From: Synergistetes bacterium HGW-Synergistetes-1 | GTDB taxonomy: Bacteria > Synergistota > Synergistia > Synergistales > Synergistaceae | Length of the DNA: 64,000 nucleotides | Direction of reading: 5' to 3' | Assembly (NCBI GenBank): GCA_002839185.1 | Contig: PGXO01000001.1 | Span: 1 to 64,000, forward strand | Shown: in pieces, positions 23,089-32,890 of the stretch | How the letters are laid out: every line of letters starts with the position of its first letter | Numbering within the stretch: the stretch's first letter is position 1 | The notes under the pieces: model-generated | Seen by the model: the letters and a program-made list of their open reading frames with translations, nothing else | Databases searched by the model: none | What the model was told of the DNA's origin: nothing | Position numbers and translations under genes: made by a program

Positions 23089-25671
23089 TTGGAACTTCCG
23101 CAGGGGACTAAAATGACCCCCATGCTGGAACAGTACATGTACTGGAAAGAGCAGTACCCTGACTCTCTTCTTTTTTTTCGCATGGGTGATTTCTATGAAA
23201 TGTTTTTTGAGGATGCACAGATCGCATCCTCAGTTCTTGATATTGCCCTCACATCACGTTCCCGTGAAGCAGAGAACGCCATCCCTATGGCAGGCGTTCC
23301 CTTCCACTCGGTCGATCCTTATCTTGGAAGGCTGGTAGCCGCAGGGTACAGGGTCGCCATATGCGAGCAGGTAACAGTTCCTGACGGAAAGACTCTGGTC
23401 AGGAGAGAAGTAACAAGATTAGTGACACCCGGTACTTGGCTGTCAGACAGCTCAGAGTCAGACGGAAACCTTGCCGCCTGTTTTTTTGACGGGAAAAATG
23501 TCTCACTGGCTCTCCTCACTACGGCAACAGGCAGTTTAAAAGCCGGTACCTTCAATACTGAAGAGGCATCATCTCTCCTCTGTTCTTTCCGCCCTGATGA
23601 AATACTGATCCGAAAGGGACAGATCAACTGTCTTTCTGAAATTTATCCCGACCAGGGCCGCCTCAATATATTTGAAAGAGAAAAGGGAGAATTCGACCCA
23701 AGGGCAGGCTCAGAATGGCTCTGCAGAAAGTGGGGGATAGCCTCCCTCAGCTGTATGGGAATCGACGACAGGGATCCTTCCGCAGGCGCATCAGCGGCAG
23801 TTTTGAGATATCTGGAAGAGACCCAGTTTTCCCAGGCCCTGCATGTTACGTGTATCACGCCCATCATGCCGGCGCAATCGCTCATTCTTGACAGGAACAC
23901 AGTAAACAACCTTGAACTGACGGAACCATCTGACATCTCGCTTTTTTCTGTCCTGAACAGATGCCGTACTGCAATGGGCAGGAGAACTCTCAAAGAATGG
24001 ATACTCTCTCCCCTTCAGGACATAGGTACAATTGAACAAAGACAGGATTCCATTGAAGAGCTTGTAAATGACCATTCTACGCGTGGGGAACTGCAGCGTC
24101 GCCTCTCATCGTGCGGAGACATGGAAAAGGCGATAAGCAGGCTGACCCTGAAGATGGGATCTCCATCTGATCTTGTAACTATAAGGGAAACTATCCGTGC
24201 GCTGCCTATGCTGAAATCATTGATGTCCCAAAATGATAGACTGAGGAGATGGACTCTGGGTGTGGATGATCTGGAAGGACTTTTCTCTCTTCTAGAATCT
24301 TCGATCGCAGAAACCGTTCCTCGTTTCGCCAGGGACGGAGGAGTTATTAGAGAAGGGTATGACAAGGATCTGGACGAATGGAGAGACAAGGCGGCCCATT
24401 CCTCCGAATGGCTTCATAGATTTGAGGAAAGCGAAAGACAGAGGACGGGCATAAAAAACCTGAAGGCCGGAGTAAACAAGGTCTTCGGTTATTACATAGA
24501 GATACCCAAAGGCGGGCTGGATAAAGCTCCTGCAGAATATATCAGAAAACAGACACTCGTAAACGCAGAACGCTTCATTACCGAAGAGCTCAAAATATTT
24601 GAAAAAGAGATGTTCAGATCCGAAGAAGAAATTCTCTCAATAGAGGAAAGGATATACTCCGAGATCGTTGAAGCAGCTCTTTCAAAGAGTCTGGATATTC
24701 TTAACGCAGCAAAATTCATCGCCGCAGCAGACCTTTTTTCTTCGCTGGCTGAAATTGCTTCAGAACGAAGGTATGTAAGGCCGGTCATGGAAATGGGTAC
24801 AGACTTTATCGTAAAGAACGGAAGGCACCCTGTAATAGAGGTAATGCTTGGGAACCGTCCCTTCACGCCGAATGATCTTTCACTGAGCATGGTTTCAGGA
24901 AAAAGGATAGCTATAATCACAGGCCCGAACATGGCCGGAAAGTCGACCTATCTTCGAATGGCAGCCCTTATTGCCATAATGGCTCATATGGGTTCCTTCG
25001 TCCCTGCAGAGAGTGCAAAGATCGGGATAATTGACCGTGTATTTACGAGAATAGGCGCGCGCGATGAACTTGCAAGAGGGCAGAGTACCTTCATGGTGGA
25101 AATGGTGGAGACCGCGAATATCCTTCGAAATGCAACAGACAGGAGCCTTGTCATACTTGACGAGGTCGGAAGGGGCACCTCTACTTATGATGGACTCAGC
25201 ATCGCCTGGTCAGTCATAGAATACCTTCAGGGACAGGAAGGAAGAATGGCTGCTGTACTTTTTGCTACTCATTATCACGAACTTACGAAACTTGCCGGAA
25301 AGCTTCCCGGAGTAACAAACCTCAGTATGGCGGTAGAAGAGGGCAAAGAGGGAGTCACCTTCCTCCATAAAGTTGTCGAGTCCCCCTCTGACAGGTCCTA
25401 CGGCATAGAGGTAGCGAGGCTTGCAGGAGTACCGTCCCTGGTTCTCAGGAGATCAAAAGAACTGCTTGCAGGTTTTGAGGCTGCTGCAAATGAACAGAAG
25501 TCTTCTTTGCCGGTCAACGAAGAGAGTCAGATGAAGCTGTTTGATGTGGGGCATGAGGCCATACTTGAAGAACTCGCTGCTTCGGATCCGGATGAAATGA
25601 CCCCTATGGAAGCTCTTCAGATCGTTTACAGGCTAAGAAAAGAGAGCCGGAAGGTGCTGGGATTCAAATGA
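23089..25671 (+). CDS. mutS: DNA mismatch repair protein MutS
   Basis: Mismatch-recognition ATPase. Domain I carries MGDFYEMFFEDA, with the Phe-x-Glu (FYE) that wedges into mismatches. Connector, lever and clamp domains follow. The ATPase has Walker A GPNMAGKST near residue 612, VEMVETANILRNATDRSLVILDEVGRGTSTYDG (Walker B and signature), and FATHYHELT. The C-terminal helix-turn-helix dimer region ends the 860-residue protein. Start TTG 23089 is 11 nt from GGGGAGG; in-frame ATG 23113 with AGGGGA 5 nt upstream is an equally good start and would give 852 residues. It overlaps mutL by ATGA. Confidence 0.96.
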   Translation: MELPQGTKMTPMLEQYMYWKEQYPDSLLFFRMGDFYEMFFEDAQIASSVLDIALTSRSREAENAIPMAGVPFHSVDPYLGRLVAAGYRVAICEQVTVPDGKTLVRREVTRLVTPGTWLSDSSESDGNLAACFFDGKNVSLALLTTATGSLKAGTFNTEEASSLLCSFRPDEILIRKGQINCLSEIYPDQGRLNIFEREKGEFDPRAGSEWLCRKWGIASLSCMGIDDRDPSAGASAAVLRYLEETQFSQALHVTCITPIMPAQSLILDRNTVNNLELTEPSDISLFSVLNRCRTAMGRRTLKEWILSPLQDIGTIEQRQDSIEELVNDHSTRGELQRRLSSCGDMEKAISRLTLKMGSPSDLVTIRETIRALPMLKSLMSQNDRLRRWTLGVDDLEGLFSLLESSIAETVPRFARDGGVIREGYDKDLDEWRDKAAHSSEWLHRFEESERQRTGIKNLKAGVNKVFGYYIEIPKGGLDKAPAEYIRKQTLVNAERFITEELKIFEKEMFRSEEEILSIEERIYSEIVEAALSKSLDILNAAKFIAAADLFSSLAEIASERRYVRPVMEMGTDFIVKNGRHPVIEVMLGNRPFTPNDLSLSMVSGKRIAIITGPNMAGKSTYLRMAALIAIMAHMGSFVPAESAKIGIIDRVFTRIGARDELARGQSTFMVEMVETANILRNATDRSLVILDEVGRGTSTYDGLSIAWSVIEYLQGQEGRMAAVLFATHYHELTKLAGKLPGVTNLSMAVEEGKEGVTFLHKVVESPSDRSYGIEVARLAGVPSLVLRRSKELLAGFEAAANEQKSSLPVNEESQMKLFDVGHEAILEELAASDPDEMTPMEALQIVYRLRKESRKVLGFK

Positions 25672-27395
25672 TAAAACGTCTTGACAGCGAAGTATCAAGC
25701 AGGATAGCCGCGGGTGAGGTGATCGAACGGCCCTCGTCAGTTGCCAAGGAGCTTATTGAAAACTCAATAGACGCCTCAGCGCAAAATATAACCCTTTACA
25801 TTGAGCAGGGGGGGAAGTCATCTTTCGTCATAGAAGATGACGGATGCGGCATTCCCTTTGAGGAACTTCCCCTTGCGCTGGAACGGTATGCAACCAGCAA
25901 AATTTCTACACTTGATGACTTGGAAAGGATATCAACCCTCGGCTACAGGGGAGAGGCCCTTTCAAGCGTTGCCGCTGTGAGCAGGATGGAGATCCGCAGC
26001 AGGGAACGGACATCTGAAACCGGTGGAATAATTAAGTGTGAGGGGGGTGCGGTAATTCTACACACGGAAAGCCCTACCCACCCCGGAACAAGGATCCAGG
26101 TAGACGATCTCTTTTACAACCTTCCCGCGAGGCGCAAGTTCCTCAAAACCGCATCTGCTGAACTCAGGAGGATACTGCAGGTCGTAAACGATTACGCGCT
26201 TGTCAATCCGGAACTGACCTTCAGGGTCTTCTCTGACGGAAAGAGGATACTGGAGCTGCTGCCGCCGGGATCGACAGACAAAGCGCTTGAAAGGCGCTGG
26301 GGTGACGAAACGCCCATATACAGCTCAGCGACATCCTTTAACTCCAACAATGTGAAAATATGGTGGAATCCGATCCCGGACAGCAGACGCACGGTGATTA
26401 CTATCTTTGTCAACGCAAGAAGGATCCAGGATCCTACTATAAGATCAGCAGTGTGCGGAGGAGAATCGGCTGCTTACGGTGAGTGGCTGGTAATATTGGA
26501 GATGCCTCCCGAAGACCTTGATGTGAATATACATCCTGCCAAGGAAGAGGTCCGCTTCAGAAGATCCGGGGACATTTACAAATTAATACTGCAAACGACC
26601 CGTAAAATATTTTCCCGAAAATATGCCTTCACGTCGGAGGGTACGCCTCAAATGGAGGAAAAGGCTCCGTTTCCTTTTTCAGAGACGAGGCGCACAGGAT
26701 GGTTCGACAGAACGGATCCAATGTTCAGCCAAACTCCGTGGAAACCTGTTTCAGAGATAACACAGACTCCTGAAAGGGTCTCCTCACCTGAGACGGCAGT
26801 CTTTATACCTGCAGGGAGGCCAGATCCCGTCACTGTTGACGACCGCAAAAATTACATAGGACAGACTGCAAAGGGTTTTCTCATCTTTGACCTTCCCAAC
26901 GGGATCGCCATAGTTGACCCGCACGCTGCCCATGAGAGGATACTGTACGAGGAGATCGCAGAAAGCTTTAAAGAGGGCATAGCTACACAAAATCTGACAA
27001 TACCTTTTGAAGTGCCAGCTTCTTTACTGCCCGAGATTAATATATTTTCAAAAGAACTTAACGATCTGGCCTTTATATTTGAGGAAGACCGCCTTGCAGG
27101 AGTCCCAATGCTCAGAGGAAGATCTAAACTCTCTCCGCTGGACATGCTTCGTTCAGCTCTTAGGGGCATTGAAGTTGAAAAAGACCCGGAAAAGCGTGAC
27201 CGGGAGGTATGGTGGAGGATGGCAAGGCTTGCATGCAGGGATGCTGTAAAGCTTGGCAGACGTTTCGAAAGGGAAGAGGCCGAAACGCTTATGGATAAGC
27301 TTCAAGCCTGTTCAAGCCCTTTTACGTGTCCTCACGGAAGGCCAACCATTTTTCTTATAGAAAACAGGAAATTAGAGGATTGGTTTGAACGATGA
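25668..27395 (+). CDS. mutL: DNA mismatch repair protein MutL, endonuclease type
   Basis: MutL (575 residues). The GHKL ATPase motifs are ELIENSIDA (catalytic Glu), DDGCGI and GYRGEAL. After a linker (about 320-390) the C-terminal dimerisation domain contains DPHAAHERILYEE (about residue 417), the DxHA(x)2E(x)4E metal motif of nicking MutL proteins, plus ACRDAVKLG and CPHGRP near residue 555. This fits an organism lacking MutH, where MutL itself makes the strand nick. The start overlaps the mutS stop and its own stop overlaps miaA, so the three genes are translationally coupled. Confidence 0.97.
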   Translation: MIKRLDSEVSSRIAAGEVIERPSSVAKELIENSIDASAQNITLYIEQGGKSSFVIEDDGCGIPFEELPLALERYATSKISTLDDLERISTLGYRGEALSSVAAVSRMEIRSRERTSETGGIIKCEGGAVILHTESPTHPGTRIQVDDLFYNLPARRKFLKTASAELRRILQVVNDYALVNPELTFRVFSDGKRILELLPPGSTDKALERRWGDETPIYSSATSFNSNNVKIWWNPIPDSRRTVITIFVNARRIQDPTIRSAVCGGESAAYGEWLVILEMPPEDLDVNIHPAKEEVRFRRSGDIYKLILQTTRKIFSRKYAFTSEGTPQMEEKAPFPFSETRRTGWFDRTDPMFSQTPWKPVSEITQTPERVSSPETAVFIPAGRPDPVTVDDRKNYIGQTAKGFLIFDLPNGIAIVDPHAAHERILYEEIAESFKEGIATQNLTIPFEVPASLLPEINIFSKELNDLAFIFEEDRLAGVPMLRGRSKLSPLDMLRSALRGIEVEKDPEKRDREVWWRMARLACRDAVKLGRRFEREEAETLMDKLQACSSPFTCPHGRPTIFLIENRKLEDWFER

Positions 27396-28360
27396 CGGAA
27401 AACATGCCTATAAAAAAAATACCTGTAATAGCAATAATTGGACCGACAGCTGTCGGCAAGACCAAATTCAGCCTTGAACTGGCACGAAATCTGAATGCTG
27501 AGGTCATTTCCGTAGATTCCAGACAGGTCTACAGATACCTTGACGTAGGTACTGATAAAGTTTCACCGGAGATCAGGCATGAGATCCTACATCATCTTAT
27601 AGATGTAGCTGACCCGGATCAGGTCTATTCTGCGGCGGATTTTGCCTCACAGGCAACAGACGCGATCGACAGAATAAAAAAGAGGAATAGGGTGCCATTG
27701 CTGATCGGCGGAACACCTTTTTATTACAAGGCTCTCTGCGGTACGCTCTCTGAAGATCTGCCGAAGGATCCCGCAGTAAGGAAGATCCTTGAAGAAGAGA
27801 TCAACGAGAGAGGACTTGCTGAACTCCACAGCGAACTAAGGGCTGTCGATCCAACAGCTGCGGAAAAGATACACCCTAACGATCCAGTAAGGACGATGAG
27901 GGCACTCGAAATTTACCGTATAACCGGAAGACCGGCAACGTGGTGGTATAAAAACCAGGCAAAAATGGAATCCTCCTTCGACATTTTATACATCGGACTG
28001 ATAAGGGAGAGATCCAACCTTTACAAAAATATTGCAACTAGGGTAAGGGAGCAGTTTTCCAATGGGTATCCCGAAGAAGTCGAGTGGCTCCTTGCTCAGG
28101 GGTATTCTCCATCCCTGCCTGCTCTCCAGGGGTTTGGGTACAGGGAGTTGGTCCGGTATGTCAAAGGCAGTTGTTCTTACGAAGAGGCGCTTGAAGGCGA
28201 CATACGGTCAACCAAGGCTTTTTCAAGAAGGCAGATGACATGGTTCAAGCACTTTGAGCCTGCCCTGTGGTATGATTTTGACAAATACGAAATGTCTGAA
28301 GCAATGGAAAACGTACTGCCTCATTGCATCAGGCATTTGGAACAAGAGGACAAAGAGTGA
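27392..28360 (+). CDS. miaA: tRNA dimethylallyltransferase MiaA
   Basis: MiaA (322 residues) adds a dimethylallyl group to A37 of tRNAs reading UNN codons. Walker A GPTAVGKTKFSLELA near residue 15, then VISVDSRQVYRYLDVGTDK (general-base Asp), LLIGGTPFYYKAL and the tRNA-binding insertion with HPNDPVRTMRALEI. The C-terminal FSRRQMTWFKH is the family's anticodon-contact signature. Starts with ATGA overlap to mutL. Mismatch-repair genes next to miaA is a widespread arrangement. Confidence 0.96.
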   Translation: MTENMPIKKIPVIAIIGPTAVGKTKFSLELARNLNAEVISVDSRQVYRYLDVGTDKVSPEIRHEILHHLIDVADPDQVYSAADFASQATDAIDRIKKRNRVPLLIGGTPFYYKALCGTLSEDLPKDPAVRKILEEEINERGLAELHSELRAVDPTAAEKIHPNDPVRTMRALEIYRITGRPATWWYKNQAKMESSFDILYIGLIRERSNLYKNIATRVREQFSNGYPEEVEWLLAQGYSPSLPALQGFGYRELVRYVKGSCSYEEALEGDIRSTKAFSRRQMTWFKHFEPALWYDFDKYEMSEAMENVLPHCIRHLEQEDKE

Positions 28361-28361
28361 A

Positions 28362-29195
28362 TTGAAGATCCACATTGCCGACCCGACAGGGCTATGTTTT
28401 GGCGTAAGAAGGGCGATATCCAAGCTCGAAGAAGAACTGCTGCGTTCAGAGAAAGTTTATTCTCTGGGAAGCCCGATCCATAACCCTCAGGAGATAGAGC
28501 GGCTGGCAAAGATGGGGCTTCTTGTGGTCGAATCAGCTGAAGATGTACCCTTGGGTTCAGTGGCTTTTATCAGAGCCCATGGAGTTACCCCTGTTCAGGC
28601 TGAAACTCTTAGGAAAAAATGTATGAAAGTTGTGGACGGTACATGCCCATTTGTCAAAACAGCTCAAAAAAGGGCAAAAGACCTTTCTTCTGAGGGCTAT
28701 ATTGTGGTAATATCAGGAGACAGGGAACACCCCGAAGTAAGGGGAATAATGGGTTATGTTGACGGAGAGGTAGTTGTTATCTCTTCTGATGAGGATATAC
28801 CTGAAAACCTGAAGGGACGAAAGTGCGGGATACTGAGCCAGACGACACAAAAGGTCGCCTCTTTTATTGCGCTCGTAAGTTCGTTTGTAACATTATCACC
28901 GGAGATCAAGGTGTATAATACTATTTGCAAAGCTACTCTTGCCCGCCAGGATTCTGTATGCAGACTTGCTTCAAAAGTCGACGGAATGATAATACTTGGC
29001 GGCAGGAACAGTGCCAATACAAAAAAACTTGCCGAGATATCCATGGATGTCGGAGTTTCAACATTATGGATCGAGCATGCAGGAGAAATCGACAGGGGGT
29101 GGCTGCAAAACAAAGAAAACATAGGAATAGCTGCGGGAGGCAGTACTCCTGACTGGCTAATAAAAGATCTGATCCAAAATTTAAACATGATGTAA
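28362..29195 (+). CDS. ispH: 4-hydroxy-3-methylbut-2-enyl diphosphate reductase
   Basis: IspH (277 residues) is the last enzyme of the MEP isoprenoid pathway, an iron-sulfur enzyme releasing IPP and DMAPP. Cluster ligands: Cys in [10 protein letters not shown], Cys in GTCPFVK and Cys in [20 protein letters not shown] and [13 protein letters not shown] are the C-terminal conserved parts. Start TTG 28362 gives the standard N-terminus ([15 protein letters not shown]); longer in-frame starts would overlap miaA by over 100 nt. IspDF (61423-62592) supplies two other pathway steps. It lies directly before rpsA, an order seen widely, though in some Firmicutes the two are fused. Confidence 0.96.
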   Translation: MKIHIADPTGLCFGVRRAISKLEEELLRSEKVYSLGSPIHNPQEIERLAKMGLLVVESAEDVPLGSVAFIRAHGVTPVQAETLRKKCMKVVDGTCPFVKTAQKRAKDLSSEGYIVVISGDREHPEVRGIMGYVDGEVVVISSDEDIPENLKGRKCGILSQTTQKVASFIALVSSFVTLSPEIKVYNTICKATLARQDSVCRLASKVDGMIILGGRNSANTKKLAEISMDVGVSTLWIEHAGEIDRGWLQNKENIGIAAGGSTPDWLIKDLIQNLNMM

Positions 29196-29212
29196 GCAGG
29201 AGGATGTTGGGT

Positions 29213-30775
29213 ATGGTTGACGAGCTTCGCACAGAAGACGGACTTGAAACACAGGCAGCACCGGAAAAAGAAGAAACAATGGAAGAAATGATGCAGCAGT
29301 TTGACGTGATGGGTGATTTCCATCGCGGAAAGATCCTTGAAGGCACAATAGTTGACGCACGTGAAGACGGATGGCTTGTTGATGTGGGCTACAAATGCGA
29401 AGGATTCCTTCCCCGCAAAGAGTGGACACACAAGGTCCTGGTCGAAGAGACCCCGGAGCCGGAAAACGGCGCTAAAGTCAAAGTACAGGTCACAAACATC
29501 GGTCAGGGCGAAGATGCACAGCTCAGCCTCAGCCGTTGGCGCTGTGAGTTTGACGAGCGCTGGAACAAGCTTGAAGAAGAAGCTGCAAAGAATGAAACTG
29601 TGACCGTAAAGGGCATCCGCAAGGTAAAGGGCGGCCTTATTGTAAGCTGCTACGGGATAGAGGGTTTTATCCCTATATCACACCTTGCCGAGGAAGGGCG
29701 TAATGTCAATCCTACGCGCCTCCTTGAACAGGATTTCCAGGTAAAGCTGATCGAAAAGGACCGCCGCAAGCGTCGCCTGGTGCTATCACGCCGCAGCCTT
29801 ATGGAAGCGGAGATGTCAGAGATCAGACAGTCATTCTATGAGCAGGTCAACGAAGGAGATGTCCTTGAAGGGGATGTAAGCAGCATTACCTCTTTCGGTG
29901 TTTTTGTAAATCTTGGTGCAATGGAAGGCCTTGTTCATGTCAGCGAGCTCTCATGGCAGCGCAACGCCAAGGCTAAGGATATTGTCTCTAAAGGCGATCA
30001 CATCAAAGTCAAAGTGATCGGCATAGACAAGGAGAACAATAGGATCTCCCTCAGCCTGAAACAGACTCTGTCTGATCCCTGGGATACAGCGGCAGAACGC
30101 TGGAAACCCGGTGTTGTTGTAGAAGGAACTGTTTCAAACCTGACAGAATTCGGCGCTTTTGTTGAAATAGAACCCGGCATTGAAGGCCTGGTGCATATAG
30201 GAGACCTCAGCTGGACAAGAATCAAGCATCCTAAAGAAGTACTCAAGAGGGGCCAGAAGATCGAAGTCTCAGTCCTTGAAGTAGATTCTGACCGCAAACG
30301 TATCAGCCTGGGTTACAAACAGCTTTCAGATCCTTGGAAGGATGTTGCGGAGAAATATACCAAAGACATGGAAGTTCCTGTTAAGGTCGTCAGAATCGCT
30401 GACTTTGGCGCATTTGTCGAACTTGAAGACGGCATCGAGGGACTGATCCATATATCGCAGATAAGCCAGCAAAGGATAGAGAACCCAAGAGAAGTTCTCT
30501 CTGAGGGACAGGAAGTTACAGCCAGGGTACTGGATGTAACTCCGGCAGAACGCAGGATGCGTCTCAGCCTCCGTCCGGCACATGAGGAACCGATCAGAAG
30601 GCCGAAATCAGAGGAGACGCCTCAGGCTGACGGCCAGAAAAATGATGACCGTCCGCGCCGCCGCCGCTCAGATTCCGACAAGAGAAGAAACGACAGTCAC
30701 AGCAATCAGCTTCCTCAGGAAGAGACAAACGTGACGATCGGTGAATTCTTAAAACAGGCAGAAGATTCAGAGTAA
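29213..30775 (+). CDS. rpsA: S1-domain protein, ribosomal protein S1 homologue
   Basis: A 520-residue protein with five S1 RNA-binding domains, at roughly 30-100, 120-180, 205-275, 290-365 and 380-450; the last three have the FGVFVNL/FGAFVEI-type core and GLVHISEL-type loops. Escherichia S1 has six, so this is a shorter bacterial type. The C-terminal 70 residues are basic and disordered ([13 protein letters not shown]). ATG 29213 is chosen because AGGAGG (29198-29203) would abut the upstream ATG 29204. Acts in mRNA loading on the 30S subunit; a general RNA-binding role is possible in species using strong Shine-Dalgarno sites, as here. Confidence 0.9.
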   Translation: MVDELRTEDGLETQAAPEKEETMEEMMQQFDVMGDFHRGKILEGTIVDAREDGWLVDVGYKCEGFLPRKEWTHKVLVEETPEPENGAKVKVQVTNIGQGEDAQLSLSRWRCEFDERWNKLEEEAAKNETVTVKGIRKVKGGLIVSCYGIEGFIPISHLAEEGRNVNPTRLLEQDFQVKLIEKDRRKRRLVLSRRSLMEAEMSEIRQSFYEQVNEGDVLEGDVSSITSFGVFVNLGAMEGLVHVSELSWQRNAKAKDIVSKGDHIKVKVIGIDKENNRISLSLKQTLSDPWDTAAERWKPGVVVEGTVSNLTEFGAFVEIEPGIEGLVHIGDLSWTRIKHPKEVLKRGQKIEVSVLEVDSDRKRISLGYKQLSDPWKDVAEKYTKDMEVPVKVVRIADFGAFVELEDGIEGLIHISQISQQRIENPREVLSEGQEVTARVLDVTPAERRMRLSLRPAHEEPIRRPKSEETPQADGQKNDDRPRRRRSDSDKRRNDSHSNQLPQEETNVTIGEFLKQAEDSE

Positions 30776-30810
30776 ACTCTTTTAAGAGTATTACCAGAAT
30801 AAATTTCATC

Positions 30811-30850
30811 TTCCCCATGTCTTTTAATGATAGGCATGGGGATTTTCTGT
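30811..30850 (+). terminator. Weak terminator after rpsA
   Basis: CCCCATG (30813-30819) and CATGGGG (30835-30841) form a 7-bp stem with a 15-nt loop, followed by ATTTTCTGTT. Confidence 0.55.
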
Positions 30851-30884
30851 TAAAATATTTATAGTATTATTTGGAGGCGATCTG

Positions 30885-31385
30885 ATGTCTGTCAGAAAAA
30901 TATGTGTCTATCCGGATCCCATTCTCAGGGAACCGACAGAGGAAATAACTTTGTTTGATGAGGAGCTTGGGATACTCGTCAGCGATATGTGGGAAACCAT
31001 GCACGTTTCTGATGGTATCGGCCTTGCGGGACCTCAGGTGGGCATAGCAAAAAAAATAGCCGTAATAGAATATAACGGTGAAAAATATGTTCTGATCAAC
31101 CCAGAAATATCCGAAAGGGAAAATATCAAAACAGTGGAAGAGGGATGCCTGAGCTTCCCCGGGATCTATGAGAAGGTAGAGTCGCCGGAATATATTAAGG
31201 TCAGGTATTTCAATGAGAACGGGGAACTCATCGAGAAAGAGATAGAGGGATTCCTTGCATGTGTCTTTTCTCACGAAATTGATCACTTGAACGGAAAACT
31301 GCTCATTGACAGGGTCTCGCCGCTAAAAAGACAGTTCCTTAAAAAAAAGATGGCGAAGCAGGCAAAAGAGAATAGCAATGGCTGA
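30885..31385 (+). CDS. def: Peptide deformylase
   Basis: Def (166 residues) removes the N-formyl group from nascent proteins. All three metal motifs are present: GIGLAGPQVG, EGCLSFPGIY (metal Cys) and FSHEIDHLNGKL (HExxH, here His-Glu-Ile-Asp-His). It overlaps fmt by 8 nt, so the enzymes that add and remove formyl groups are coupled. ATG 30885 has GGAGG 9 nt upstream. An AT-rich stretch at 30842-30870 may hold the promoter of the def-fmt-nudix-xer run. Confidence 0.97.
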   Translation: MSVRKICVYPDPILREPTEEITLFDEELGILVSDMWETMHVSDGIGLAGPQVGIAKKIAVIEYNGEKYVLINPEISERENIKTVEEGCLSFPGIYEKVESPEYIKVRYFNENGELIEKEIEGFLACVFSHEIDHLNGKLLIDRVSPLKRQFLKKKMAKQAKENSNG

Positions 31386-32313
31386 AAAACTGCGGTTTGG
31401 GTTTTGCGGTTCCGGAAGATTTGCTGCGGAGTGCCTCTCCATTATCACCCAAAAAGCAATGCCGGAATGGGTAGTAACAAATGCACCCAGGCCATCCGGC
31501 AGAGGGCTTCATCTCCAGAATACCCCGGTATTTGAAAAAGCAGAGGGACTTGGAATAATAACGAGGACCACATCAAAACTTTCTGCAGACGTAGAAACTA
31601 TAGAATGGATCAGGAGAGATGTCCCTGATCTTATACTTGTAATAGATTTTGGGCATATGATCAAAGAACCCCTTTTGAATATAGCACCGCTGGGCTGTAT
31701 AAATATCCACCCCTCTATGCTTCCGGCATACAGAGGATCGGCCCCGGTACAGAGGGCGATCATGGATGGACTCAAAGAGACCGGGGTAACAATATTCAGG
31801 CTTGATGAGGGAATGGATTCAGGCCCCATACTTTCACAGATACCTGTTATTATCAGTGATGAAGACGACACAGGATCCCTTCTTATCAAAACATGCAGTG
31901 CAGGCTGTGAAAAACTCCAGGAGTATTTGCTTGATATTCCCGCTGAAAGATGGACGTTTGTTGCCCAAACTGAAGATGGAGCGAGCACAGCTCCCAAGAT
32001 AGACAAGTCCGAGGGAAAGATCGAGTGGAAAAACAGCTCGATAAATTTATTCAACAGGATAAGGGCACTGTGCATTGCACCGGGTACATACTGTGACCAT
32101 GACGGCAAAAGGCTGCGGATCCACAAAGCAGTACCTGCTTCAGGATCAGGTTCACCGGGTAAACTGATAGAAACAGATGACGGTTTCCCTGTTATAGCAT
32201 GCGGCAGCGGTTCTCTGAAATTAATGACCGTCCAGCCTGAGGGCAAAAAAGTGCAAAAAGCTGACGAGTGGCTAAGGGGCAGCAGGATGAAGGTCGGCGA
32301 TATCCTTCACTGA
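31378..32313 (+). CDS. fmt: Methionyl-tRNA formyltransferase
   Basis: Fmt (311 residues) formylates initiator Met-tRNA with 10-formyl-THF. The catalytic region INIHPSMLPAYRGSAPVQRAI contains the conserved Asn-x-His and the SLLP-type motif (here SMLP); VTIFRLDEGMDSGPI carries the catalytic Asp. A C-terminal OB-like tRNA-binding domain starts near residue 205. The N-terminal strand FGFCGSGRFAAECL is more divergent than the usual FxGTPxFA. Start ATG 31378 lies inside def. Confidence 0.93.
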   Translation: MAEKLRFGFCGSGRFAAECLSIITQKAMPEWVVTNAPRPSGRGLHLQNTPVFEKAEGLGIITRTTSKLSADVETIEWIRRDVPDLILVIDFGHMIKEPLLNIAPLGCINIHPSMLPAYRGSAPVQRAIMDGLKETGVTIFRLDEGMDSGPILSQIPVIISDEDDTGSLLIKTCSAGCEKLQEYLLDIPAERWTFVAQTEDGASTAPKIDKSEGKIEWKNSSINLFNRIRALCIAPGTYCDHDGKRLRIHKAVPASGSGSPGKLIETDDGFPVIACGSGSLKLMTVQPEGKKVQKADEWLRGSRMKVGDILH

Positions 32314-32326
32314 GGAGTGGTAAGCT

Positions 32327-32890
32327 GTGGAAAGACCGCAAAGACATGCCTTGAGAAACATAATAAATACGGAAAACATCTACAAAGGCGCGATACTGGA
32401 CCTGAATATCGACCGTGTACTTTTCCCTTCGGGCTGTGAAAAGATAAGGGAAGTAGTAAGGCATAAATCAGCAGTGACAGTCCTTCCTGTCCACTCTGAC
32501 GGCAAAATCTCCCTGGTCCGTCAATATCGGCATGCCGTAGATGAGGATCTGTACGAGATCCCCGCCGGACTGATCGAACCTGGCGAAGCTCCCTCGGAGA
32601 CAGCTGTAAGGGAGCTACAGGAAGAAATCGGTTATAAACCGGGCACCATAGAAAAAATATTTGAATTTTATACATCGCCCGGTTACTCTACAGAACGTAT
32701 CATTTTCTTTTATGCAACAGACCTCACCCCCTCAAAACTTGCCGAAGACGACGATGAATATATAAAAGTATACGATTTTACCCTTGAAGAAATAAAAAGC
32801 ATGATCAGATCAGGAGATATCAAAGACGGCAAGACTATAATGGCCTACTGCTGGTATACGACGAAAAAGGCAGAAGAAAATGCAATTTGA
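32327..32890 (+). CDS. Nudix hydrolase, ADP-ribose pyrophosphatase type
   Basis: A 187-residue Nudix enzyme. The Nudix box Gx5Ex7REUxEExGU is intact: GLIEPGEAPSETAVRELQEE followed by IGY. The upstream residues (LVRQYRHAVDEDLYEIPAG) match the ADP-ribose pyrophosphatase (NudF/YqkG) group, which hydrolyses ADP-ribose and related sugars. Exact substrate cannot be fixed by sequence. GTG 32327 is preceded by GAGGAG. The 3' end overlaps the tyrosine recombinase gene by 11 nt, an arrangement (nudF-xer) seen in several Firmicutes-like genomes. Confidence 0.9.
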   Translation: MERPQRHALRNIINTENIYKGAILDLNIDRVLFPSGCEKIREVVRHKSAVTVLPVHSDGKISLVRQYRHAVDEDLYEIPAGLIEPGEAPSETAVRELQEEIGYKPGTIEKIFEFYTSPGYSTERIIFFYATDLTPSKLAEDDDEYIKVYDFTLEEIKSMIRSGDIKDGKTIMAYCWYTTKKAEENAI